Shown here: piece after piece, positions 8,168-17,636 of the stretch
How the letters are laid out: each line of letters starts with the position of its first letter
Numbering within the stretch: position 1 is the first letter of the stretch
DNA from: Staphylococcus saccharolyticus
GTDB taxonomy: Bacteria; Bacillota; Bacilli; Staphylococcales; Staphylococcaceae
Direction of reading: 5' to 3'
Assembly (NCBI RefSeq): GCF_900458815.1
Contig: NZ_UHDZ01000001.1
Span: 1,736,001-1,800,000 of the forward strand
Length of the DNA: 64,000 nt
The notes under the pieces: model-generated
The model's input: the letters and a program-made list of their open reading frames with translations, nothing else
The model's database searches: none
What the model was told of the DNA's origin: nothing
Translations under genes and position numbers: made by a program

Positions 8168-8195
8168 ATTATATCAATCTTGTTGAGTTTTTCAA
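8168..8195 (-). promoter_or_regulatory. Promoter of the tRNA-Asn/tRNA-Ser unit
   Basis: On the minus strand TTGAAA (8190-8195) is followed after 16 bp by TATAAT (8168-8173), near-consensus sigma-A elements about 40 nt upstream of the tRNA-Asn 5' end. Confidence 0.75.
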
Positions 8196-8317
8196 GAGAA
8201 ATCTTCAAAAAATATACGGAACATTTACACTAATTTAATATTGACGGGCCGCATATTTTAAAAATAAACATAGAATTTTTTAAATTTTAATTTCGTAAAT
8301 AATCATAGGAAGTTAAA

Positions 8318-8890
8318 CTATTTGTCTTCAAAAAGTGAGTAACGAGAAAGTGCTTCGAAGATGTTTAATGAGGATTGATTATAGTCGATAGATTTTTCAG
8401 GATTATTAGATTTCATACGTGATTGTTTATCACATATAGTAGTAAATAATCACATTTGTGTACTGATGCCATAAACTGTGAAAAGACACGTGGAGTATAA
8501 ATGATTCGTTATTGGCAAAAATAATTTTACTTTTACGATTCTTTAGTTCTTTTATACTTTCTATATAGTGCAGTTAATCCAAATATTTTCTTCTTGTCGA
8601 TCAGAGTGTGTTGGGAAAAAGTAAGTTGGAAATAATGGAGTGAGTAATATAGGTGGTTTGCTTGAAATACCAGTAATACGATTGGTTTCTCCCTTTTTGC
8701 TGATATAATTATTACCATAAAATTTGCATGATCTTTCAATAATACGTTGAACTTTGAATGGACTTTCCTTTCGAGTTTTATCAAATCTGATGATTTCCGC
8801 ACCGGAAGTTTGTTGATATTCATCATATATAGGACGAACAATCATATCACCTTTCCTAATAACATAAATTGTTTCAATTAAATTAGTCAT
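8318..8890 (-). pseudogene. comK: Competence transcription factor ComK, frameshifted
   Basis: ComK is the master activator of late competence genes. The N-terminal ~107 residues are in frame and diagnostic: RIIERSCKFYGNNY, ITGISSKPPILLTPLFP, then YFFPTHSDRQEENIW. The reading then hits a stop after NCTI; homology resumes in another frame (IESIKELKNRKSKIIFAN, then FHSLWHQYTNVIIYYYM) and shifts again to RMKSNNPEKSIDYNQSS, ending SRYSLFEDK at 8318. So there are two indels, near 8561 and near 8425. ATG 8890 has GTGAGG upstream. A normal staphylococcal ComK is about 190 residues, the sum of these pieces. The protein cannot be made intact. Confidence 0.9.
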
Positions 8891-9038
8891 TAAAAAACCT
8901 CACTTTATTCAATTATAAATTAATGCCATTATTTTCTTTTAAAAATAATAACTTAATTTTATCTAGCTCATAAGCAAAGTCAAGTTCTACTTTTATTTTC
9001 TTTTTACACATATTTATTTATAAATGTCAGAATATTCA

Positions 9039-9067
9039 TTGATTTCAAAAATTAAAATCTGTATAAT
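9039..9067 (+). promoter_or_regulatory. Promoter of the IDEAL-domain gene
   Basis: TTGATT (9039-9044), a 17-bp spacer and TATAAT (9062-9067) form a good sigma-A promoter 37 bp before the start codon. Confidence 0.75.
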
Positions 9068-9103
9068 ACCTATATATCATAAATACGAAAGGTCGTGGTT
9101 TTT

Positions 9104-9319
9104 ATGAATCACACTAACGTTAAATATACTACGCTGAGAGACTTTGTAACCACAGTGAATGATTTTGGTGTAGAATTAGTTATTGATGAGGCGTTAAGAA
9201 ATGCTAGGAAGGCAAAACTTAAAGTTTTAATTGATGAAGCGCTTGTTAATAAGAATAAAGAGGATTTTATGCAACTCACAAACGAATATAAGAAATTGGA
9301 AGCATTTTTAAGTGAATAA
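9104..9319 (+). CDS. Small IDEAL-domain protein
   Basis: A 71-residue acidic protein with two IDEAL-like words (VIDEALRNA and LIDEALVNK, around residues 24-49). Family knowledge: IDEAL domains are short alpha-helical motifs in Firmicutes proteins, often thought to mediate protein contacts; the function here is unknown. I prefer ATG 9104 (MNHTNVKYTTL) over the in-frame GTG at 9095, because AAAGG lies too close to the GTG. It has its own promoter and terminator, so it is monocistronic. Confidence 0.8.
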   Translation: MNHTNVKYTTLRDFVTTVNDFGVELVIDEALRNARKAKLKVLIDEALVNKNKEDFMQLTNEYKKLEAFLSE

Positions 9320-9343
9320 ATTAGACTCGTGTCACTCATTATA

Positions 9344-9396
9344 AGAGGTCTATTCCCTACTTTAAACGAAGTTGAGAATAGACCTCTATTATTTTT
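9344..9396. terminator. Terminator after the IDEAL-domain gene
   Basis: AGAGGTCTATTC (9344-9355) pairs with GAATAGACCTCT (9376-9387), followed by ATTATTTTTATTT on the plus strand. It may also serve the convergent lplA remnant. Confidence 0.85.
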
Positions 9397-9398
9397 AT

Positions 9399-10384
9399 TT
9401 AAGACATTAATCTTATTATTTCATATTTATTTATATCACCAAAATAATGATAAAAGTCATAGTCTCTGAGTGATTCTTCTATATGCTCAAAGTCATGTAA
9501 GCACCCTCTAATGCATGCTCTAATTCTGTTACATCACCCTCGCCAAAGAAATCACCAAATATTTTAGCATGTTCAATTCGTCCCTTTTTAACATCTAACT
9601 TTATTTGAACAAAACCTTTATCAAATTTTTCTTCACGCTCAAAATTATATTTAGGATTATTACCGTAATTCCATTCCCACGTACGATATTTTTCATTACT
9701 TAATTTTTCGATTTTATTCCAATCGTCATCACTTAATACATACTCTTCAACCTTATTTTTCCCAAAGATAGATTTTAAAATAATTTGCTTAAATTCGTTA
9801 ATATCAATAGGTTCATCTAAAAATTCATCAATATTAGCGACACGTTTTCTGACTGATTTTACACCTTTAGACTTTATTTTCTCTGTATTTACTTTTAAAG
9901 CGTTTTGTACTTCATCTAAATCACAATTTAGCATTAATGTACCATGACTAAAAATTCTATTTTTTACTTTGACCATCGCATTTCCAGATATTTTAGCCTC
10001 ACCAACTTGAATATCATTTCGGCCGATCATTACAGCATTTACTCCGAGTGATTGTAATGCCAGTACAATAGGCATAGTAAATTTTTTAAAGTTGTGAAAA
10101 CTATTACCATCATCATCAGTGATAAAACTAAAATTTAAATTTCCTGTATCGTGATATACAGCTCCACCACCAGAAATACGTCTAACAACGTCAATTTAAT
10201 GGGCATCAATATAAGCTTTATTGACTTCTTCAATTGTATTTTGATTTTTCCCAACAATAATAGAGGGTCTATTGATATAGAATAGAAAATAACTTTCTTC
10301 AGCAAGAAGATTTTTAAGAACATATTCTTCCATAGCCAAATTGAGCGTTGGATCAGTAACATTATTATTACTAATAAACTTCAT
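9399..10384 (-). pseudogene. lplA: Lipoate-protein ligase LplA, nonsense plus frameshift
   Basis: Lipoate-protein ligase A attaches scavenged lipoate to E2 and GcvH proteins. The start MKFISNNNVTDPTLNLAME runs to GKNQNTIEEVNKAYIDAH, where an in-frame TAA (10196-10198) replaces a sense codon. The same frame continues with the signature RRISGGGAVYHDTGNLNFSF and the domain KISGNAMVKVKNRIFSHGTL. Near 9490 a one-base shift moves the last ~35 residues (HDFEHIEESLRDYDFYHYF to IIRLMS) to another frame, ending at 9399. Two independent lesions make loss of function near certain. Other lipoate genes may exist elsewhere. Confidence 0.9.
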
Positions 10385-10577
10385 AACATTCTCTCCTTAA
10401 GTAAAGTCTCTCTATATGCCCTTAACCTAGTTATTAACGATTTATATTAAAATTTCCAATTATGTCTTACTTTTCATATTTGTATATAAGATTCAAGTTT
10501 TTTTAAAGATATTAGTTTATTTGTAAAGTAAATTTTAGTACAATATGATCTAGCTATGATTTAAGGGAGGACTCGTA

Positions 10578-10763
10578 ATGACTGTTGCAGAAGTAGGTAA
10601 TATTGTAGAATTTTATGACGGTTTAAGAGGCCGTGTTGAAAAAATTAATGACAACTCTGTTATAGTAGACTTGACAATTATGGAAAACTTCAATGAATTA
10701 GATTTACCAGAGAAAACTGTCATTAATCATAAGCGATATAAAATCGTTGATCAAGAAGGTTAA
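10578..10763 (+). CDS. DUF2187 family small protein
   Basis: A 61-residue beta-rich protein, MTVAEVGNIVEFYDGLRGRVEKIND..., matching the DUF2187 (YkvS-like) pattern of one small KOW/SH3-like fold (my recall of the family). AAGGGAGGA precedes the ATG. It stands 5 bp before the membrane protein gene and is probably co-transcribed. No experimental function is known to me. Confidence 0.75.
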   Translation: MTVAEVGNIVEFYDGLRGRVEKINDNSVIVDLTIMENFNELDLPEKTVINHKRYKIVDQEG

Positions 10764-10768
10764 TTATA

Positions 10769-11371
10769 ATGAAAAATGTTTCTAAAGCTTTAATTTGGTT
10801 TGTTATAAGTTTCATAGTCTTTCACGCTATATTAATTGTGATGTGGGGTGAACACCAAGAGTACTGGTATTTATATACTGGCATTATGCTAATAGCTGGA
10901 ATAAGTTATGTTTTTTATCAAAGAGACATTGCATCTAAACGATTATTAACTTCAATTGGAATTGGTATAATTACAAGTATTGTACTTATTGTTGTACAGC
11001 TTATATTTGCACTTATTTCATCTGATTTATCGTACGCACCATTAATCAAAGAACTATCTAGAACGGGTGTTTATTTTAAATGGCAAATGCTCGTCACATT
11101 ATTATTCGTGATTCCATGTCACGAACTATATATGAGAACTGTTTTACAAAAGGAATTAATTAAATTTAATTTGCCCAAATGGGTTAACATTTTGATTGTG
11201 GCTATTTGTTCAAGCTCATTATTTATTTACTTAGATAATTGGTGGATTGTATTATTTATTTTTATAGCTCAATTTATTTTATCTCTAAGCTATGAATACA
11301 CTAGACGTATTGCTACCACTACAATTGCTCAAATCGTAGCCATCATATTACTATTAATTTTCCATGGATAA
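10769..11371 (+). CDS. Multispanning membrane protein, degenerate CPBP-like
   Basis: A 200-residue protein with about six hydrophobic segments. One segment boundary reads CHELYMRTVLQKELIKF, which resembles the EExxxR motif of CPBP (Abi/CAAX-type) intramembrane proteases, but the first Glu is His and the later Phe/His motifs are not obvious; a segment SSSLFIYLDNWW occupies that place. If it belongs to the family it may be a non-catalytic member. It follows the DUF2187 gene and ends in a strong terminator. Function not assigned. Confidence 0.6.
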   Translation: MKNVSKALIWFVISFIVFHAILIVMWGEHQEYWYLYTGIMLIAGISYVFYQRDIASKRLLTSIGIGIITSIVLIVVQLIFALISSDLSYAPLIKELSRTGVYFKWQMLVTLLFVIPCHELYMRTVLQKELIKFNLPKWVNILIVAICSSSLFIYLDNWWIVLFIFIAQFILSLSYEYTRRIATTTIAQIVAIILLLIFHG

Positions 11372-11420
11372 AAAGCATTTCTTAGCCTCGTTAAATAGAT
11401 GAGCTAAGAAATGCTTTTTT
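11370..11420. terminator. Bidirectional terminator
   Basis: A 17-bp perfect stem, AAAAAGCATTTCTTAGC (from 11370) with GCTAAGAAATGCTTTTT (to about 11419). It separates the plus-strand membrane protein from the minus-strand nucleotidase remnant. Confidence 0.9.
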
Positions 11421-11469
11421 GTTGAAGTAAAAACAATAAATACAACGTTAACATATTATGAAGAGTAAA

Positions 11470-12975
11470 TTAATAATTTACTCTGAAGTTATGATCTACT
11501 TCTATATCATAAATGTTATCTTTTAAATTTTTTCTAATCAGTACACCCATTGTTTCACTATGGGTTTCATGTATTGTTGCATCATGTAAATAGTCTTTAT
11601 AATTTCTATAACAATAATCTGTCATTGTAATACGATACATTTGGTCCATATCTAAATCATCAATTTGTACTCTATTGAAGGGTTCTTTTGTCATATCAAC
11701 AGTATATTTAAAACCTTGCCAAATTGTAAATAATGTTTCATCAATAATTGTTAAACTTAATTTTTCATTATTAAATTCTATATACGCATAACTATATTCA
11801 AGAATATCTTTAATGTTTTGACCTTTAACAGTTAAATCTACCGGTCTATCGGGATGTGGATACGCCTCATATAAATCCCTATTTTTTATCATATGATTTA
11901 ATCCATTCTCCCCATTCTTAGATATATGAACGCAAGAAATACTATAATTATAAGCTACTCTTATAGCATCATGTAACAATTGAGTAAAAGGATGAGGATT
12001 ACAAATAAGTTCTTCGATTCCATTCACAACTAAATTGAAGTTTTTATTTGAAATTATCTCATCTGCCCAATGTTCACGTTTTACGATCATAATACGTTTC
12101 TTTTAATAGCAAATCATCTTCATTATAATCGTTTAAATCGATAACTTTAGAATCAATATTTTCTATCTCATAAGAATTCGTTCGTTTTTTAAAATGAATA
12201 GATAGATGAACAAGTTCTTCAGCATTTTGGCCAGCTTGTACATATACTGTTTCGTGATCTTTTCCAACTATAGTTTGATGTTGATGAGCTGTAATAATTA
12301 AATCAATCATGCCAAGTTCTTCCATTATTTTCTCTGCTTCATTTACATTTTCTTCAATTTTCTGGTTGGATTTACTAATTTTATTTAATCCACCATGATA
12401 AATAACTATAAGAAAGTCAGGCTCTTCTACTTCATGAATATATCTTACCCATCTTTTTGCAGAAACTAACGTTTTCTCAATACTGACATCCTCTTCCATT
12501 TCAGCATATTCATTTTTCATCAATCCGTCAGCTGTTAATCCAACAATTGCAATTTTTAAATCATTGTATTTCTTAATCGTATAAGGCGTGGAAAAGTATG
12601 GTTCACGCGTAACTGTATATTCAATATTAGCTGATAACCAAGGAACCCGAGCTAAAGCTACTGAACGTGTTAAAAAGGATAAACCAAACTTAAACTCATT
12701 AGGGCTGATACCACTTGCATCATATTGCATCGCATTCATCAATTTGATCATAGGATGTCGTTTATAAGGTGCCACGATAGCGTAGTAAAAAGCGGCAAGT
12801 GAACCTGCTAAACTTCCTCCACTATCTAGTAATATCACATGGTCATTTTGGCTACGAGCTTCATTTACATATGTTCCTGCTCTATAAATATTTGATCCAT
12901 ACTCACCATTTAGGAATTGACTATGCATATCTGAAGTTGCAATAACATCTACAGTAATATTTTCATTTTTTCCAT
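11470..12975 (-). pseudogene. 5'-nucleotidase / UshA-like metallophosphatase, two frameshifts
   Basis: Calcineurin-like metallophosphatase followed by a 5'-nucleotidase C-terminal domain. Motifs include ATSDMHSQF (metal site), LLDSGGSLAGS, VIYHGGLNK and ITAHQHQT. Start ATG 12975 has GGGAGGGAGTGATG upstream, but the A6 run right after it is one base short, so the true frame (ENITVDVIATSDMHSQ) is lost within three codons. A second shift at 12074-12090 separates the phosphatase (ending KETYYDRKT) from the C-terminal domain (MIVKREHWADEII onward to HNFRVNY). No signal peptide is visible, as in the cytoplasmic staphylococcal relatives. Internal reinitiation at 12928 would lack the metal-site start. 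Confidence 0.85.
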
Positions 12976-13070
12976 ATGGTCATCACTCCCTCCCCACATT
13001 AATTTAAGTTTAACACTTTAACAAAATAGAATGTTATTAAACTATCCAACTTTAGTATCTCTATATAATT

Positions 13071-13112
13071 AAACACTTTTAGCAAAGCAACGAACTTTAA
13101 CCAAAAGTGTTT
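13071..13112 (-). terminator. Terminator of ktrD
   Basis: AAACACTTTT (13071-13080) pairs with AAAAGTGTTT (13103-13112) around a 22-nt loop, just after the ktrD stop. Confidence 0.6.
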
Positions 13113-13121
13113 ATTAATAAA

Positions 13122-14480
13122 TTATCCAATTTGTATACGCTCTCTAGGATAGCTAAACTTATCAGGTTCTCTTCGTCCAGCAAGCATTATAATGAATGAA
13201 ATAAGCCCTACTCGTCCTATAAACATAAGAACCATTAACACTATCTTTGTTATGTCATTAATATCGCTTGTAATACCTAAAGTTAAACCACAAGTACCAA
13301 AAGCTGACATCACTTCGAAGAACACTTGTAAAAATGTTAATTTACCTTGCTCAGTCGCAGATATTATAATCATACTTACAAAAGTTAAAATTGATGCCAT
13401 TGTAAATACTGCAAATGATCTTTGAACGTCCATAATATGAACTTCTCGATTAAAAATTTTTATACCTGTTTTATCAGCTGTGTTATTAAAGTTAATTACA
13501 AATAATATTAAAATTGCAAACGTCGTGGTTCTTATCCCACCACCAACAGAACTTGGAGAGGAGCCAATAAACATGAGAAGACCCATGATGATGTTCGTCG
13601 CATCACTAAAATGTGAGACATCAATTGTTTGTAATCCCGCACTTCTTGTCGTTGATGACTGGAATAGTGCATAAAATAAAGATTGATGCCAACTTAATCC
13701 TTTAAATGCATGGTTATGTTCAAGTAATAAAATAGCGATAACACCAAATACAAATAAAAACAAATACGTAGATGTTGTAATCCTAGTGAATAATGAAAAC
13801 CTAAAATTTGTAACTCTATTTTTGATATAAGCTTTCAATTCTAATAATACTGGGAATCCTATTGATCCTAAGACGATTAAAAACATCACAATCGTTTGAA
13901 CAAAGTAATCTTTAGAGTATGGTATAAGTGATTGTCCCGTTATATCTAATCCACCATTAGTAGTAGCAGATACTGAAACAAATATGCCTTGCATAAGTGC
14001 ATATTTTAAATCTGGATTGTCTCTGTAGAAATAAAATGCTAATAATAATGCACCTATTAATTCAATAATAATTATTGTTCTCACAATTTCTAAGATAAGT
14101 TTAACAGTCCCACTCATCGTATCTCTATTATTATCTAACATAATAAGTTGACGCTCTCTGATTCCAATATGTTTACCCATTACTACCCAAAGTAAAGTAC
14201 CAATTGCCATTACACCAATGCCACCAATATTTAAAATTATCAAAATAATAATCTGTCCAAATGTAGAATAAGTATCTACTATTGTAATCGGTGATAATCC
14301 AGTAACACTAATTCCTGAGACAGCAATAAATAATGTATCAATTGGATTGACATCAATACCTTGTTTATGAACATAGGGTAGGTTTAAAAGTAAAAATGCA
14401 ACGATGATTGCAAAGAGATAATAAAGAATAATCCCTTGTTGAGGACTCGATTTCTTAAGTAATTGACTTAAAACAGACAT
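13122..14480 (-). CDS. ktrD: Ktr potassium uptake membrane subunit KtrD/KtrB type
   Basis: A 452-residue TrkH/KtrB-family K+ channel subunit. Four degenerate P-loops with their filter Gly are visible: SVTGLSP, TNGGLD, RSAGLQT and TCGLTLG. About eight to ten membrane segments surround them. It works with a cytosolic KtrA/KtrC RCK ring, not encoded here. Next to htrA in staphylococci the second paralogue, KtrD, is found (from memory), hence the symbol. The ATG follows a Shine-Dalgarno (GAGGTGAAATAAATG) and lies 20 bp after htrA, so co-transcription is likely. The gene is intact. Confidence 0.85.
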   Translation of the reverse strand: MSVLSQLLKKSSPQQGIILYYLFAIIVAFLLLNLPYVHKQGIDVNPIDTLFIAVSGISVTGLSPITIVDTYSTFGQIIILIILNIGGIGVMAIGTLLWVVMGKHIGIRERQLIMLDNNRDTMSGTVKLILEIVRTIIIIELIGALLLAFYFYRDNPDLKYALMQGIFVSVSATTNGGLDITGQSLIPYSKDYFVQTIVMFLIVLGSIGFPVLLELKAYIKNRVTNFRFSLFTRITTSTYLFLFVFGVIAILLLEHNHAFKGLSWHQSLFYALFQSSTTRSAGLQTIDVSHFSDATNIIMGLLMFIGSSPSSVGGGIRTTTFAILILFVINFNNTADKTGIKIFNREVHIMDVQRSFAVFTMASILTFVSMIIISATEQGKLTFLQVFFEVMSAFGTCGLTLGITSDINDITKIVLMVLMFIGRVGLISFIIMLAGRREPDKFSYPRERIQIG

Positions 14481-14500
14481 TTATTTCACCTCAACGTTAA

Positions 14501-16342
14501 TTATTTCAATTTAATTTTAATATTTTTCTCAGTACCATTTCTATAAATTTTAGCTGTTAAAGTTCGCAAATCGTCTTTATGACTGAAGATAATTTGTCTA
14601 TATCGTAAGTTATCTTCGATAGTTTTACCATCTAATTCTACTATTACGTCGCCACTTTGCAAGCCAGATTTTTCACCTAAACCTTTTTGTTGTACCTCAC
14701 CTATAACTACACCATTATTAACTTTTGAAGGTAAGTTTATTGAATCTTTTTCTGAATCACTCATATCTGCTACATTTTTAATTTTAATCCCTGTATTAGG
14801 ATATGTAACTTTACCTTTATCTTCCAATTGCTGAGCAATCTTACGTACATCATTGATAGGTATGGCAAAAGCCATTCCTTCAACATTTTTCATATCGATT
14901 TTAAGTGACACAATACCTATGAGTCTTCCATCACTATCAACAACTGCTCCTCCAGAGTTACCAGGATTAACTGATGCATCAATTTGAAAAGCTTTCATTA
15001 ACACATCATAGCTATCATCTTTATCAATATCAACCGGTACACGTCTATTAAGTCCAGAAATGATACCTTGAGAAACGCTACCTTTAAAATCCGTACCTAA
15101 AGGATTACCTGCAACAAGTAATGATTCACCTAATTTTAAATTATTAGAATCACCCATAGTTATAGTTTGGATATTATTATCTGCAACCTTCGCTTTCACA
15201 ACTGCTATATCTGACCATTTATCTTTCCCAATCACTTTACCGATTACTGATTTATCATTACTATATGTAATTTTTTGTTTTTCTTTATCTCCAACTACAT
15301 GAGCATTCGTTAGAATATAAATAGAGTCGTCCACTTTTTTGTAGACGACACCTGATCCTATTTCATTATCAAAACCTGCTTTATTTTGAGGTGCAGTTGT
15401 ATTGTTTGATAAATCATTTTCAACCGTGACGACTGACTTTACTGTATTATTAGCATTTTTCATCGTATTTGTATAACCTTTATTAGTTCCATCAAAAGCA
15501 CTGTCGTTAGTATGGTCGTTCTTATTAACTGTTGTAAAAATAGCATTAAGTATTAATAATAATAATATAATACCTACAATAATTAGAAGTTTAGGCCAAT
15601 GTTCTTTAAAGAAAGTTATAGTAACACTTTTAATGTGATTAAATGTATTATGATTCTGACTTGTAGATTTTTTGGGTCGAGAACTTTGAGATCTCGACTT
15701 ACTTAAATTGTCTTCGTAAATTTTACTTACAGTTTGTTGGCACTCATTATTATCATGGTGAGAATTCGTATTGTCGTCCTTTTCTAACTCATTAGATTGA
15801 TTTAGTGTTTTATCCGATGATTTACTTTTAGACATTGATTCCGACTGTTTCTCACCATTTAAAGTTGAACTATCATTCTTTGGTGGTTGGGGTTGATCTT
15901 CATTAGAAGTTGTTCGTAATTTACTTTCTGATTGATTATCAGCTTTTATTTTTCTATGCTGTGTTTTATTTGCAGTTGTGACATCATGAGGTGTTATAGA
16001 ATCCTCTAAGTCTTTTTTTATAGAACCATTGGTATCATTTTCCAAAGACTTTTCTTTGATATCTTCTCTGTCATTTTGTTGTCTATCTTTAGCTAAATCA
16101 TTTTGTTGTTGTATATCATCTTGAGTTAATTTTTCTATCCTAGCTTTACGTAAATTATCTTTTACACGTTCCTCATTCACTCTTGATTGTTTTTGTTCTT
16201 TTGCAGCTTGCTTTAATTTAGATTCTTGTTCTTGTTTTATACGTTCTTCTCGTTCTTCATTATAAAAGAATTCGCGTCTTTCACGACGATACTGACTACG
16301 TGGTATGACTTGTTTTTTATCCTTATCCACTTGATGACCCAC
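14501..16342 (-). CDS. htrA: Membrane-anchored HtrA-like serine protease
   Basis: A 613-residue protein. Residues 1-245 are charged, rich in Lys, Glu, Asn and Ser, and cytoplasmic. One membrane helix at about 250-271 ([19 protein letters not shown]) is followed by an extracytoplasmic trypsin-like domain with H348 (LTNAHVVGD), D378 (WSDIAVVK) and S463 ([10 protein letters not shown]), then a PDZ domain at about 520-605. Family role: quality control of misfolded surface and secreted proteins under stress. The long low-complexity cytoplasmic arm is typical of staphylococcal HtrA1-type proteins and varies in length between species. GGAGTGGGTCATCAAG overlaps the start. Intact. Confidence 0.9.
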   Translation of the reverse strand: MGHQVDKDKKQVIPRSQYRRERREFFYNEEREERIKQEQESKLKQAAKEQKQSRVNEERVKDNLRKARIEKLTQDDIQQQNDLAKDRQQNDREDIKEKSLENDTNGSIKKDLEDSITPHDVTTANKTQHRKIKADNQSESKLRTTSNEDQPQPPKNDSSTLNGEKQSESMSKSKSSDKTLNQSNELEKDDNTNSHHDNNECQQTVSKIYEDNLSKSRSQSSRPKKSTSQNHNTFNHIKSVTITFFKEHWPKLLIIVGIILLLLILNAIFTTVNKNDHTNDSAFDGTNKGYTNTMKNANNTVKSVVTVENDLSNNTTAPQNKAGFDNEIGSGVVYKKVDDSIYILTNAHVVGDKEKQKITYSNDKSVIGKVIGKDKWSDIAVVKAKVADNNIQTITMGDSNNLKLGESLLVAGNPLGTDFKGSVSQGIISGLNRRVPVDIDKDDSYDVLMKAFQIDASVNPGNSGGAVVDSDGRLIGIVSLKIDMKNVEGMAFAIPINDVRKIAQQLEDKGKVTYPNTGIKIKNVADMSDSEKDSINLPSKVNNGVVIGEVQQKGLGEKSGLQSGDVIVELDGKTIEDNLRYRQIIFSHKDDLRTLTAKIYRNGTEKNIKIKLK

Positions 16343-16491
16343 TCCTATAGTTACTTTAAACTAATTTTATATCTTTATTGATTACGTCATTTCTTTGTTA
16401 TTTTACTTCATAGTTATGCTTAAGTTTATAATATAAATTTTAATATTTTCACTATAAAACTGCAATGTTCAATTAAAAAAGTCAAAAAGAA

Positions 16492-16520
16492 TCTCCACTC
16501 AAATAGATAATGAATGGAGA
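16492..16520 (-). terminator. Terminator of terC
   Basis: TCTCCA (16492-16497) pairs with TGGAGA (16515-16520), with flanking weaker pairs. On the minus strand it is followed by TTCTTTTTGACTTTTTT. Confidence 0.7.
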
Positions 16521-16534
16521 AAAAATCTAATTAA

Positions 16535-17335
16535 TTATTTATTTTTCTTTTTGTTTTTAATAACCGAAGTAAACCATCCTATTAATACTAATAATATTAA
16601 AACTGCCCAGAAAATAGATTGCCATAAAACACCATGTGGAAACTCTTCTGGTAATATTCCAATATCAGGATGTGCAATTACCATAACAACTAATTTAATA
16701 CCAACCCATCCCACAATAGCAAATGCTGCACCTTCTAAACCGGGGTATTTATTAAGTAATTCAACAAACCAGCTTGCAGCGAATCTCATTAGAATGACAC
16801 CTATCATTCCACCTAAGAACATAACAATAAATTGACCTAAGTCCATGCCACCAAAATGTATACCGACTTTAGGTAAAGTCACTGCTATAGCTAATGCAGC
16901 AAGCATAGAGTCAATCGCAAATGCAATATCTGCAAATTCTACTTTAAATACTGTTCCCCAAAAAGATTTAGCTCCAACTTCTTTCTCAATTCCTGACTCA
17001 TCGTAATAATGATCATCACCGGTATCCTTATAATGTTCTTCTTCGGATTTATGGAAGAAATCCCATAGATTTTTGATGGACATATAAATTAAATAAATTG
17101 CACCAATCACTTGAATCCACCAGAAATTGGCAATAATACTAATCAAAAATAAGGCTATAAATCTAAATATAAAAGCACCTAATAAACCATAAAACAATGC
17201 CTTTTTTCGCTGGTTAGATGGTAAATGTTTGACCATTACAGCCATTACAATCGCATTATCGGCCGCTAATAAACCTTCTAAGAACACAAGTACTACTAGT
17301 ACCCATAGATACGGCAAAATCAAACTTGGATCCAT
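16535..17335 (-). CDS. TerC family manganese exporter (MeeF/YceF-like)
   Basis: A 266-residue membrane protein with about seven helices and the two TerC acidic motifs, EGLLAADNAIVMA near the N-terminus and EFADIAFAIDSMLAA in the middle. In Bacillus, TerC proteins export Mn2+ or load it onto secreted enzymes (established for MeeF/MeeY). The upstream yybP-ykoY riboswitch supports Mn-linked expression. I chose ATG 17335 (MDPSLILPYLW), because AAGGAG sits 9 nt upstream; the in-frame TTG at 17344 abuts the Shine-Dalgarno. Own terminator, monocistronic. Intact. Confidence 0.9.
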   Translation of the reverse strand: MDPSLILPYLWVLVVLVFLEGLLAADNAIVMAVMVKHLPSNQRKKALFYGLLGAFIFRFIALFLISIIANFWWIQVIGAIYLIYMSIKNLWDFFHKSEEEHYKDTGDDHYYDESGIEKEVGAKSFWGTVFKVEFADIAFAIDSMLAALAIAVTLPKVGIHFGGMDLGQFIVMFLGGMIGVILMRFAASWFVELLNKYPGLEGAAFAIVGWVGIKLVVMVIAHPDIGILPEEFPHGVLWQSIFWAVLILLVLIGWFTSVIKNKKKNK

Positions 17336-17364
17336 AGTGGACAACTCCTTTTAAAAAATACAAA

Positions 17365-17513
17365 TAAAGAGACCTATGCTATTTTATAGCAAAGGTCTCA
17401 CTTAGCAATAGCTTTGCCCACTTTACCGGAAGGCTTACCTTCGTAATGACGATAAAATGTTGAATAGTAGATTATACATTACTATTCTCAAGTTACTCCC
17501 CTCTGACGATAAT
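17365..17513 (-). promoter_or_regulatory. yybP-ykoY manganese riboswitch controlling terC
   Basis: The minus strand shows the conserved boxes in order: AGAGGGGAGTAAC (about 17510), CGTCATTACGAAGG, CTTCCGG, GTGGGCAAAGC and AAGTGAGACCTTTGC. The last box overlaps a hairpin, GAGACC...GGTCTC (17369-17399), followed by T-rich sequence: an expression platform in which Mn2+ binding to the aptamer would disrupt the terminator and switch terC on. The motif order fits Rfam RF00080 as I remember it; no covariance search was run. Confidence 0.88.
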
Positions 17514-17539
17514 GTCATAGGTATTCATTTGTTAATAAC

Positions 17540-17568
17540 AGTATACATAGAATGTCATAACAACACAA
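17540..17568 (-). promoter_or_regulatory. Promoter of the riboswitch-terC transcript
   Basis: On the minus strand TTGTGT (17563-17568), a 17-bp spacer and TATACT (17540-17545), about 25 nt before the first aptamer box. Confidence 0.6.
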
Positions 17569-17636
17569 TCTAAAAATACACCTTCATATCTGATATGTCT
17601 AAAAGATAGCCTTCATTTAATAGATTAAACTTCAAA

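Noticed and set aside
9109..9339. A 76-residue minus-strand ORF over the IDEAL-domain gene
   Set aside because: The plus strand has a promoter, start and terminator in the right order; the antisense frame has none.
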